DNA of 7,510 bases from Bathymodiolus brooksi thiotrophic gill symbiont (GTDB lineage Bacteria; Pseudomonadota; Gammaproteobacteria; PS1; Pseudothioglobaceae): the NCBI RefSeq assembly GCF_903642095.1, contig NZ_CAHJWD020000060.1, positions 1 to 7,510 of the forward strand, written 5' to 3'. Of the stretch, positions 1 to 7,356 are shown piece by piece. Positions within the stretch are counted from its first letter, which is position 1. Each line of letters begins with the position of its first letter. The translations under genes and the position numbers were made by a program. Under the pieces are notes generated by a model, which made no database searches, was not told the DNA's origin, and saw only the letters and a program-made list of their open reading frames with translations.

Positions 1-258
1 GAACTTTTCGTTCCTTTATAGGTTGTTGATATTATGATTTGTTCGGCCCCTTTCATCTACTTTAGCATTGTCGAAAAAGAGACACATGTTCTAGACAATG
101 GCTCTAAACCAGTTCCCAAATTTTCTGAGTAAGGAGCCAACTAGCAAAGAGGCTTGAAACATTAAAATAACAGGTTATGTGTATCAATATTTAATATAAC
201 AAGTCTGCATTGTTCCCCGACTGCAAGTACAAATTAACTTAAAAAAACATACTTTAAA
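1..258. other. Non-coding AT-rich DNA, no gene seen
   Basis: No reading frame or RNA gene is supported here. A phrase reading TTCGGCCCC lies near position 42 and recurs near 1218, which suggests a fragment of the same old dispersed repeat. A 7 bp inverted pair, CATTGTC (66-72) and GACAATG (94-100), is too short to mean much. Confidence 0.6.
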
Positions 259-556
259 TACCGTATTCATCCTATTAAGCACCCCTGCTCCTATAAGCGC
301 CCCTACCTAATTTACCAACAAAACATGAATAAGCGCCCTCTAAGATCATCATAAATTACCACTTTTTTTTGCAGAAAGACATCAATATTTGCTATCTTCG
401 CCATGATTTTCAAACCGGAAACACAACTTTAAAGGTAATTCTGTATTGGAAACAGTTTCGGACAGGTAAAAAGTCTGGATTTTGCTGATCTCAATAAGTG
501 CCCCCGTTTTCAATTTTTTTTTAACGCCCTGGGTGCTTAATCGGACAAATACGGTA
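259..556. mobile_element. MITE-like element with 26 bp terminal inverted repeats
   Basis: The left end (259-284) and the reverse complement of the right end (531-556) match at about 22 of 26 positions. They share TACCGTATT and ATTAAGCACCC. The outermost TA at each end could be a TA target-site duplication, as left by Tc1/mariner-type transposases, or part of the inverted repeat itself. Inside, the phrase ATAAGCGCCC or a close variant recurs in the same orientation near 292, 329 and 493. No transposase is encoded, so the element is non-autonomous. A 62-codon minus-strand frame lying mostly inside it is incidental. Elements rich in AAGCGCCC are, from memory, common in marine invertebrate genomes. 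Confidence 0.75.
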
Positions 557-988
557 GCATACATGTACAATCACATAAATATTACATCAAGTTATGATCA
601 AGTCCCTTCATAGAAGTCATGTGGTCATACTCTATTACAATAGTATCTTGTAAGAACAGTGAAACTTCAAGACTTACAGCAAAATAAAATAGAAGGTATA
701 AAAACGGATTTGATCTGAAGAGTGGTGAAATGGCATTAGCGGTCCTAAACCCATCCCAATTTTTTATTTTAAGGTGGATCTCCAGTTATAAATATGGCTC
801 CTTTTAGACCCTCTTATCTCCAAAGCTGTAATTCCCTCTGTAAATCAAAGATACATGCTTAATGTTTAAAAACTTTACCAAAAAGTAACAATCTTCATGC
901 TTTTGTGAACTTATTCATTAGTTGCAGTGTTTGATCATTTGACTTACATTCTGATTTGTTTCCTAATGTGTTCAAAAACTGTATATGT
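557..988. other. Non-coding DNA, nothing recognised
   Basis: No supported coding region, RNA gene or clear repeat was found. All frames are broken by frequent stops and composition is AT-rich throughout. Confidence 0.5.
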
Positions 989-1207
989 TGAAAGCTGTCG
1001 TCAAGAGGAACCAAATTTAAAAAATCCCACCAAATTGGATGGAAAATAAAAATTCTAAGTAGTATGTAATAGTGTGAAAACTCTGAAACTGTAAGAGATA
1101 CTTAAAGTCTGTTAAACATACAACTGAAAGCCCTCATCAAGAAGAACCAAATAAAAAATCCCATTCAAACTGGATGAAAAAAATTCAGGTACCATATAAA
1201 AGTGTGA
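989..1207 (+). repeat. Diverged direct repeat, two copies ~136 bp apart
   Basis: Copy one (989-1077) and copy two (1125-1207) share the same order of phrases: TGAAAGC, then TCAAGA(G/A)GAACCAAAT, AAAAAATCCCA, TGGATG, and finally AGTGTGA. Small indels separate them, so the start-to-start distance (136) differs from the end-to-end distance (130). The 47 bp between copies does not obviously repeat. This looks like an old tandem duplication of part of a dispersed repeat. No protein is encoded. Confidence 0.75.
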
Positions 1208-1608
1208 TGTTTGGCCCCTTCGGCCCCTTATAGTTAGAAAACCCCGACAGCTACCTCAATTCTGATTGGACAAATCAATTATTACATTCTGTAAGGAGAA
1301 AAACTTTGACGTCAGTCTTCCATAAAAGACATGTCGTCGCCTATGTTTTTGCTTCTGAGAAACCTCAAAAATAGAAGTGACCAAAAATTGTAATAGGTGC
1401 ACAACTTCACTCCCCACAGAAGCATCTCTGCAAATTTGGTTTGTTTCTGTAAAGTAGTCTAGGATGAATTGCAGATTAACAATATAACATCTACTGACCT
1501 ACTAAATGGCAAGATAAAAAAAACCGTTAAAAATGACAAAAGAAAAATAAGAAAATATACATGTATGGTGCACATCTACAATATATCCATGCACTTTTAA
1601 TTACCAGA
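1208..1608. other. Non-coding DNA with GGCCCCTT repeat fragment
   Basis: TTTGGCCCCTTCGGCCCCTTA occurs near 1210-1230 and resembles a dispersed element remembered from mussel DNA. An inverted CCAAT box (ATTGG, 1265-1269) and a perfect palindromic CRE core, TGACGTCA (1307-1314), lie 37 bp apart. No gene start can be tied to them. No coding region is supported. Confidence 0.5.
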
Positions 1609-1720
1609 AGGGCCCACAACCTCCCAAAATCAATACCAATCTGCCTTTAGTGCCAAGGAACCTATCTTGTATAAAATTTCACAAGGATCTGCCAACTACA
1701 ACTAAAGTTTTTGCATGGAA
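1609..1720 (+). repeat. Degraded fragment of a mollusc dispersed repeat
   Basis: The phrase order CTCCCAAAATCAATACCAA, then TATAAAATTTCACA, then AACTAAAGTTTTTG resembles a repeat remembered from Mytilus genomic DNA, in which a 'cataactcccaaaatcaata' segment is followed by 'aaatttcatag' and 'aactaaagtt'. The resemblance is from memory and partial. No protein is encoded. Confidence 0.45.
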
Positions 1721-1961
1721 ATGAGTGTCTACAGACAAAATCGATGCCAAAGGCCACAATAGCCCATTAACCAATAAGCTACCACAATTTTTTAAGGTTG
1801 TATAAAAAAGAAAAACAAATCAAGGCTCCAATAGTCTTTGGGCCAGATTAGCATAAATCAATATTATAGCATCATGTTGCATCTTATATTCTATGTACAG
1901 AAGCAATACAAAAATGTTGTATCTGAATACATGTATGTGTAACATTTCATCAAAGGTTTAT
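1721..1961. other. Non-coding DNA, nothing recognised
   Basis: No gene, RNA or clear repeat structure is supported in this AT-rich spacer between an old repeat fragment and the satellite array. Confidence 0.5.
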
Positions 1962-2875
1962 GCCATCTATCATTTATTCATTGTTTTACAATCAACATTC
2001 ATTTACTCATTGCTTCACAAACATTTTAACAGGTTGGGTACAATGGCTGAAACGGCATATAATAGGTAATTTTGCATATTATTGGACAAATAGTCTATAT
2101 ATTTACAGTGTCATTTTTTTCAATTTTGGATTTCAAAGTTTTTATTGAAAAGCGCATTTATCTAGGTAAAAAGCAGCAACTTTTGTTTTGAAACTTTTTC
2201 TGTAACGATTTTTGAGGCTATGATCTCCTTAACAGTTAAGTTAAACAAAAAGTTACTAAACAAAAGTTGCTGATTTTCACATACTAGTAAATAAATGCAC
2301 TTTTGAATAAGAAACTTTGAAATCCAAAAATTGAAAATTTTGCACTGTAAAATTATAAGTCATTTGTTCACCTATTATCTGCCAAATGACCCATTATATG
2401 CCCTTTCAGTCATTGTGCCCAGCCTGTTTAATTTTTTCTATGTTTGTCTCCTTGTCTCCATTCATTTACTCATAGTTTTACAATCACCATTCGTTTACTC
2501 ATTGACTCACATACTTTATAAGTTTTTCAATATTTGTCACCATTCATTTACTCCTTGTTTTACCAACAACCTATGTCTAAGTTAATATCATCAATCATTT
2601 CTTCATTGCTTCACAAACATTCTATTTTTCTATGTTTGTCACTATTTACTCATAGTTTTACAATCACCATTCGTTTACTCATTGACTCACATACTTTATA
2701 AGTTTTTCTATATTTGTCACCATTCATTTACTCCTTGTTTTACAAACAACCTATGTCTAAGTTAATGTCATCAATCATTTCTTCATTGCTTCACAAATAT
2801 TTTATTTTTCCAAGTTTGTCACCATTTTCTCACAGTTTTACAATCACCATTCATTTACTCATTGTTTTACAATGT
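1962..2875 (+). repeat. 180 bp-period satellite array, interrupted by a transposon
   Basis: Bases 2461-2640 and 2641-2820 are two consecutive units of exactly 180 bp with about 10 mismatches (roughly 94% identity). A third partial unit follows to about 2875. A related fragment (1962-2028) lies to the left of the inserted foldback element. Each unit is built from about four diverged ~30 bp subunits around ATTCATTTACTCATTG(T/C)TTTAC, for example near 2455, 2485, 2537 and 2590, separated by unlike spacers. This is a higher-order repeat. The phrase-like open frames across it (such as repeated HLLIVLQ or SFTHCFT) arise from the repeat and are not credible proteins. Confidence 0.85.
2029..2427. mobile_element. 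399 bp foldback transposon with 3 bp TTA duplication
   Basis: The left arm (2029-2205) and the right arm (2241-2427) are reverse complements along nearly their whole length with modest divergence, leaving a loop of about 35 bases. The ends read ACAGG(T/C)TGGG(T/C)ACAATG. TTA flanks both ends (2026-2028 and 2428-2430). Removing the element and one TTA restores satellite sequence nearly identical to the uninterrupted units at 2602-2640 and 2782-2820, which shows that it inserted into the array. A 3 bp TTA/TAA duplication is typical of PIF/Harbinger elements, but family assignment from this alone is inference. No transposase is encoded. A transcript across it would form a long hairpin. Confidence 0.85.
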
Positions 2876-3159
2876 TTTTCCAAATTAATATCTTTAAAAT
2901 ATTGTTTAGCTAAAACACACATATCTATCAACTATAATTACTCTTTTGAAAGTTTCATATTCAGAAAAATATGCTAACAACAGAAAAAAATATAACTTGC
3001 ACCATTCATATGTAGTCATAATTCTTTATGACATAGTGTTTATCACTGTTAAGACCATTGAACTAATTTCCTTATCCAACACCTAATTAAAATTCAAACA
3101 AATGGAAAAGCTGTCTTATAGACAGCAAACTGGGTTTTCCATATTTTGTGGAAATATTA
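2876..3159. other. Non-coding DNA, nothing recognised
   Basis: AT-rich spacer between two repeat arrays. No coding region, RNA gene or internal repeat is supported. Confidence 0.5.
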
Positions 3160-3530
3160 AAGAACCATAATTCTTGATTTTATAGCTATAAACACCATAT
3201 TGAAATTTGAAAAGACCTGGTTAAAGGATACTCAAGTTATTGAACTAAAAATGAAAAACAATGACATTTTTTCGAATAAAAAAGAACCACAACTCTTTTA
3301 CCGCAAAGGGTAAAATCATCACATCAACTTGACCTTGATTTTAAAACCATTAACACCATATTAAAATCTGAAAAGATTTGGTTAAAGGTTACTTTATGGA
3401 AGAGAAAAGGAAAAAATTATGTTTTTCAAATAATGAAGAACCATAACTCTTGAACCACAAAAGGTAAAATTATCAAAATCAACCTTGACCTTGATTTTAT
3501 AGCCATAAACACCATATTAAAATCTGACCA
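3160..3530 (+). repeat. Tandem repeat of ~158 bp, about three partial copies
   Basis: The core TTGATTTTATAGC(T/C)ATAAACACC, followed by ATATT(A/G)AAAT(C/T)TGA, appears starting near 3174, 3335 and 3491, giving spacings of 161 and 156 bp. Each copy is preceded by a version of AGAACCATAACTCTTGA and, in copies two and three, by CAAC(C)TTGACCTTGA. Copies one and two continue into GGTTAAAGG(A/T)TACT. The repeat resembles widespread mollusc elements with a 'cataactcttgaac...gaccttgattttatggccataaacacc' layout, by memory. Divergence between copies suggests moderate age. No protein is encoded. Confidence 0.75.
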
Positions 3531-3675
3531 AAACCATATTTTCCCCCCTTTTTCTTCAAAATTTAATTACTTTTTACTGTATGTTTATGTAAATATTAAT
3601 AACCCTACCTTCAAAACCTCCCCGAGGCACTTGAACATCTGCTATAAATAAGTTAATAAAGGTTATAACAAATGT
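3531..3675. other. Non-coding DNA, nothing recognised
   Basis: Short AT-rich spacer containing a C-run (3542-3548). No gene or clear repeat is supported. Confidence 0.45.
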
Positions 3676-3882
3676 ACCGTACTCCAAGGTGTATTCAAGA
3701 GGGAAAGTCTACAAAAACCGAAGAGAAGCTTAACCATATCAACCAGCGGAACAATTTGAAAACAATTGTCATATTCCTGACTTTGCACATGTATTTCCTG
3801 AAGAAAATGGTGGGTTAAACCTGGTTTTACCGTGCACCAAACCTCCCATTTGTATTACAGTGATGAGTTAAAATGGCAGAAT
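3676..3882 (+). repeat. Mussel-type dispersed repeat, one degraded copy
   Basis: The phrases TGTCATATTCCTGACTT (near 3767), AGAAAATGGTGGGTTAAACC (near 3802), TGGTTTTAC and AAACCTCCCATTTGTATTACAG appear in the order I recall for a very abundant repeat in Mytilus genomic DNA, where the versions are 'gacttggtacaggcatt', 'atggtgggttgaacctggtttta' and 'aaacctcccacttgtatgacag'. The match is from memory. Stops interrupt all frames, so any coding content of the parent element is lost. It is one of the better clues to the host lineage. Confidence 0.55.
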
Positions 3883-4016
3883 TTGAAAGTTTGTCTGCTA
3901 CTACATGTAAGTTGTGCTTTGAAATTGAACACATGATTCATTATAACAAACAAAATGATTGAGTCAGACACAAATTATTGAATGGAAACCATAATTTTTA
4001 GTGTAAGCCATAATTG

Positions 4017-4202
4017 GGGAACAACAAAAGTGAAATTTGTCAAACTAGAACTTGACCTGGTTCCTTACATCATATCCAAATTTCAATCAAATGGTTGATC
4101 CAAATACAAGTAATCAAAAGGAAGCCTCAAATTTTAACCTTTTGTACTTTATAAAGGGGCATTAACCAGGGGTTACAAAAGTGGAATTTTCAACTTGACC
4201 TG
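4017..4202 (+). repeat. Two partial copies of a ~143 bp-spaced repeat
   Basis: GGGGAACAACAAAAGTGAAATTT...ACTTGACCTG (from 4017) and GGGGCATTAACC...ACAAAAGTGGAATTTTCAACTTGACCTG (ending at 4202) are clearly related. Their CTTGACCTG motifs start at 4051 and 4194. The CAACTTGACCT phrase also links them to the tandem family at 3160-3530, so both are probably relics of one mollusc repeat superfamily. The left copy continues into TTTCAATCAAATGGTTGATCC, as expected for the internal part of such elements. Confidence 0.55.
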
Positions 4203-4317
4203 CCTTAAGTGGCTGCAAAATTAGGATTTTTTTCTAAGTTAAATATGGTGTTGGATGAGAAAATGAATCAAACAGTCTTTCTAGTGAAGTACATTATAAA
4301 TGAAATACACATACAAC

Positions 4318-4323
4318 TTTATC
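4318..4323 (-). terminator. Weak candidate poly(A) signal for the F-box gene
   Basis: On the minus strand GATAAA lies about 35 bases past the F-box stop codon and is followed by a GT-rich stretch (GTTGTATGTGTATTTC). GATAAA is a rare, weak variant. No AATAAA or ATTAAA was seen nearby, so the true 3' end may lie further on or use another variant. Confidence 0.2.
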
Positions 4324-4357
4324 CAACTTCTTCGTCAAAGTCTGACCAACTACAGTT

Positions 4358-5104
4358 TTACCAATAAAAATCATAACGAGGTGGGGAAAAACTAAAACAG
4401 ACATCTCTATATTGTCTATTTACATCTTCAAATTGTTCTTTGCTTACAGAATTGTTTATTCCACAATGAACAGTTAACAAAGTTGAATGACAGACTTTCA
4501 ACAAGCCTTTTACATGATCTAAATCTAGCATGATACCAGAAATATCAATGTGAACAATTGGAGGTTTAATAACCTTGACCAATGTTTCTCCATCCAAGTT
4601 TGTAAATCCAGCATTTAAGTTACTTAACTGATTACAGAATTTTAGATTTTCAAATTCTTTGACATCAATTTTTTGACAAGAATCAAGAACCAAAGTATCC
4701 AAATTATATAAATGTTTCAAAAATGATAACTTTGAAATCTGTGTACCTGAAAGATCTAACCATTCTAGATTATTATTATATATAGCAGACTGAACAAAAT
4801 ATTTGTTCATACAATGGTCCATAAATTCAGTGCTTTTGTCAAATGTACATGTCATGTACGGTAATTCAAAACAATGAAAAATCCTAGCATGTTTCAATAT
4901 CTTTTCTATTTGAGCAGGATCCTGGAAAATTGGTACTTCATTTACTCCTAGAAAAAAATAATGTTGCAATACATGTGGATGACTATGTATGAAGTTATAC
5001 ATATATTTATTTACTCGAACAACATTCCTCAATAAAGATTCAACTCCAACATATAACAATACTCGTTCCAATGCTAAATCTGGCAAATTCAGCAATTCAC
5101 TCAT
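4358..5104 (-). CDS. Small F-box/leucine-rich-repeat protein (FBXL-like)
   Basis: This is a complete intronless frame of 248 residues. Residues ~5-45 look like an F-box: LPDLALERVL, then YVGVESLL, then VVRVNKYMYNFI, matching the family layout LPxxxLxxIL...L..L.....V.k.w. F-boxes bind Skp1 in SCF ubiquitin ligases. Residues ~110-215 hold irregular leucine-rich repeats (LEWLDLSGTQISKL, LDTLVLDSC, LSNLNAGFTNL, IVHIDISGIML), which in FBXL proteins bind the substrate. The protein probably acts in cytosol or nucleus; the substrate is unknown. No signal peptide or membrane segment is evident. The start is the first ATG after an in-frame TAG (5132-5134) and has A at -3. At 248 residues it is short for the family, so it may be a compact paralogue, a retrocopy that stayed open, or the last exon of a longer gene. 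Confidence 0.8.
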   Translation of the reverse strand: MSELLNLPDLALERVLLYVGVESLLRNVVRVNKYMYNFIHSHPHVLQHYFFLGVNEVPIFQDPAQIEKILKHARIFHCFELPYMTCTFDKSTEFMDHCMNKYFVQSAIYNNNLEWLDLSGTQISKLSFLKHLYNLDTLVLDSCQKIDVKEFENLKFCNQLSNLNAGFTNLDGETLVKVIKPPIVHIDISGIMLDLDHVKGLLKVCHSTLLTVHCGINNSVSKEQFEDVNRQYRDVCFSFSPPRYDFYW

Positions 5105-5217
5105 CTTTACTTCTAATAAAATACCAAAGCTCTAAAGTATTATAATTATCTTGCAAAAATGAATACATGCATGTGGAAAATATATGGACAATAGAAGTAC
5201 ATTTGGACACAATGCAA

Positions 5218-5225
5218 TTTTTATA
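5218..5225 (-). promoter_or_regulatory. TATA-like motif between the two genes
   Basis: TATAAAAA on the minus strand lies 113 bases upstream of the F-box ATG and 37 bases past the stop of the upstream gene. As a TATA box it would start transcription about 30 bases downstream and leave a 5' leader of about 85 bases. Its TATAAA core is equally a known variant poly(A) signal, which could end the upstream transcript. In AT-rich DNA it may also be chance. Confidence 0.3.
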
Positions 5226-5262
5226 GTTGGATCATTTTGAATATCAAGTGACTGACATCCCC

Positions 5263-5595
5263 TCAAAAAAAGAAACATACAATGCATACATAAATTTGAG
5301 TAAGAGTGATAACTTTTTTCAGCACCTTGCCACCTTTATTTTCTGCAATGACATGCTGTATAAATTGCCAAGAAGCTATATTGTCCTGGTAGTATTCTAT
5401 GTTAAAAATGTAAAACTGGCTGTAAGTCAGAAATAATGCCTCTATAATTTCCACTCCATTTATTACCACCTGACCTTCAACAACAACATAAAAGGTTTCT
5501 GCATCATGTATGGTTTTACCAAAAGGCACAATGAAAGCAAGAAATGGTGTCCTTGGTATATCTCCTTTCAGTATGTCTTCTTTTGTGATACTTTC
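5263..5595 (-). CDS. SAMD3-like protein, last exon
   Basis: The exon opens after a strong acceptor (a run of nine T then CAG on the minus strand) and runs 110 codons to TGA. It joins the exon at 7357-7510 in phase 0, giving VYD-ESITKED. Visible features are PRTPFLAFIVPFG, the strand-rich FYVVVEGQVVINGVE, and a conserved-looking helical end IEALFLTYSQFYIFNIEYY, SWQFIQHVIAE, KVLKKVITLTQIY. From memory this matches the C-terminal pattern 'veg...eAl.l....YyvFNi.Yp....tl.FiQ' of many invertebrate and fish proteins labelled SAMD3-like; a biochemical role is not known to me. The tail VCIVCFFF looks unlike a conserved end, so splicing at GTATGC (5284-5289) is possible. The N-terminal part, including any SAM domain, lies outside the window. 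Confidence 0.7.
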   Translation of the reverse strand, partial: ESITKEDILKGDIPRTPFLAFIVPFGKTIHDAETFYVVVEGQVVINGVEIIEALFLTYSQFYIFNIEYYQDNIASWQFIQHVIAENKGGKVLKKVITLTQIYVCIVCFFF

Positions 5596-5691
5596 CTGAA
5601 AAAAAAACTGCAGTTCTTAAACAGATGCTAAAAGATACCCTGTCATATTTTATAATCATATTCGAACTAGATGCTCATGTGAGCCTATATT

Positions 5692-6200
5692 GCTCACCTG
5701 AATGTAAACTGGCCCACTGCAGCTTTAGTAATTACATGTACTAGAAGGCGCTGTATTTAAATGATTTTTAAATGTTTATGTACCATCTGGAAATTTTTCA
5801 AAACTCTTCAGATTAATTTTGTTACTTAAGAACTACAAAATTCTTCTTGTTTTTCTGGGATTAAATGCTAACTTAACCAAAATATAACCACAGACACTTA
5901 AATCACCAATTCCAAATAGCCTACACTGCAGTTTTATTTTATAAAACATTTTCTATTTAACAATACTCTTGTATTTTTTGTGACCTATTCAGTGTTCTGC
6001 CTTCTAGTTTTAGAGTAGTCAGATACAATTCTGAAAGGAGACCATTGATGCACCATCCATGCAAATCTTGGTTCAAATCGGCCCAGTGGTTTCAGAGGAA
6101 ATGATTAAAATGTGAAAAGCAAACAACAACGGACGGAAGATGACAGACACCCAGTGAAGACAAAAGCTTACATGACCTTTTGTCCCAGGGCCAGGTCAGC
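5692..6200 (-). mobile_element. Degraded bivalve-type non-autonomous element
   Basis: The ends carry an inverted GCTCACCTG / CAGGTCAGC pair (5692-5700 and 6192-6200). Read on the minus strand from 6200, the order GCTGACCTGGCCC, CTTCCGTCCGTTGTTG, TCCTCTGAAACCACTGGGCC and TTTGAACCAAGATTTG resembles a very common bivalve repeat, remembered as 'agctcacctggccc...cgtccgtc...tcctctgaaactactgggcc...ttaaccaaacttgg'. The match is from memory. It codes for nothing and sits in the intron of the SAMD3-like gene, antisense to the window's plus strand and therefore in the same orientation as the gene. The exact boundaries are uncertain. Confidence 0.55.
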
Positions 6201-6996
6201 TAAAAACAATAACAATCACACAATTTCACGCTATATAATTTCATGGCCTAATCTTCACAACCATAAACACACAAAAAATAGTACTTGATCTCAGTTTTGT
6301 GACAAGAAGCTAAATACATGTACAATTGGGGAAAAGATGTACATATAGACAGATGGAAGGACATCACATAACAACCAACCACTGTGTGTGGCAGGGTATT
6401 AGCTCATCATTAAAATTATAAGAGAACAAATAAAGAATGTTAAAAGCTTATAAGAAGGCAACTTTTCAGCTGATGTTTTCATCTCTATCATGTCCACATG
6501 ATTGATATTTTCTTTCATTAAGCTAGCTCTGCACTATCATCTGTTTGTTAGTTACTAAACTTTGACACATTATCCTGACTGTAATCTATCTAAGGAATTT
6601 GCCAAAGAAGTTAAGCAAATAATAATTTGCAGAGTGAAGACTTTAACCTTTCTATCACTGAACTTTCTTTTATTTTTTTAGGTTCTTTTACAAACAGTGA
6701 ATGTTTAAAATAAAATGTAAAATTGCTGTAAATTCAGAAATTATTATGATGTTTTATTAATGTGAAAAATGATACTAGATGACCATTGCAATCATCAAAA
6801 CTTGCATGTGTCTACATTTTCTAGTGTTACATTTGTATTCTGTTTTAAAATGAGCAACAATCACAACAATCATGATAAGAGAAATCAAATAACCATCATC
6901 TGTCAAAAGATTTGCAATAATAAATGCATGCAATAAATTCTGGATTTACAGTAACTAAAATTAAGACAATGTTACAAATTACCTATATGTGTAATC

Positions 6997-7183
6997 AATG
7001 TATGGAAAGTGTGAACCAATACATGGTTGATTGGTGTATGCAAACCGATAAAACTATTGAATGGTGTTATTTGTGAACCGATAAAATGGTTGACTGGTGC
7101 TCCAGGTAAGAACACTAATCAACAGTTTTATCGGTTCGCAAACATCAATCAACTATTTACCAGTTTGCACTTTCCATACACTG
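6997..7183. repeat. Cluster of five ~30 bp units, three direct and two inverted
   Basis: Units built on (G)TG(T)GAACCGATAAAA then (T)GGTTGA(T)TGGTGT lie head to tail at 7011-7039, 7040-7070 and 7071-7101. The same unit appears inverted at 7111-7139 and 7140-7170. Outer ends form a further inverted match: TGTATGGAAAGTG (about 6999-7011) against CACTTTCCATACA (7168-7180). Arms of roughly 80-100 bases can therefore pair around a short centre near 7102-7110. The structure looks like a small MITE whose inverted ends are themselves internally repeated. It lies in the intron, so the pre-mRNA could fold here. Confidence 0.8.
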
Positions 7184-7356
7184 GTAATTATAAAGTTGAA
7201 TAATGAAGTGAATTACTTCCTTAAAATGTGTTCTGAGATCCTCCAATTGCAATAAGTGATATAAGCAAATGCATATTGAAGAAAACCAGTATACCTTATC
7301 AACTCCTTCGGAGCATGGGTATAATATGATAAGATTTAAATTGTTTTGAAACTTAC

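Larger units (their letters stand above)
5596..7356 (-). other. Repeat-filled phase-0 intron of the SAMD3-like gene
   Basis: The donor is GAT|GTAAGT (7351-7356 holds its complement), a near-ideal U1 site. The acceptor is a nine-T tract plus CAG ending at 5596. The 1,761 bp between them has no open coding stretch that I can support. It holds an old dispersed element (5692-6200) and a compact direct/inverted repeat cluster (6997-7183). The remaining stretches, 6201-6996 and 7190-7350, show AT-rich sequence with no gene recognised. The protein reads smoothly across the join, so no exon appears to be missing between. Confidence 0.7.

Noticed and set aside
382..570. 62-codon minus-strand open frame
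   Set aside because: It lies mostly within the MITE-like element and has no recognisable domain.
1960..2148. 62-codon plus-strand open frame
   Set aside because: It runs from satellite sequence into the left arm of the foldback element; its peptide is repeat-derived.
1962..2875. CRISPR-like array of spaced repeats
   Set aside because: Subunits are diverged, spacers repeat with the 180 bp period, and the DNA is eukaryotic; this is a satellite.
2331..2977. Two plus-strand frames of 84 and 87 codons
   Set aside because: They read through the 180 bp satellite, producing repeated phrases typical of translated tandem repeats rather than a protein.
5227..5436. 69-codon plus-strand frame
   Set aside because: It is antisense to the last exon of the SAMD3-like gene, which has splice and motif support.
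6201..6996. Additional exons or an RNA gene in the intron
   Set aside because: No open frame with good splice sites was found, the protein reads continuously across the flanking exons, and no tRNA-like fold was recognised.
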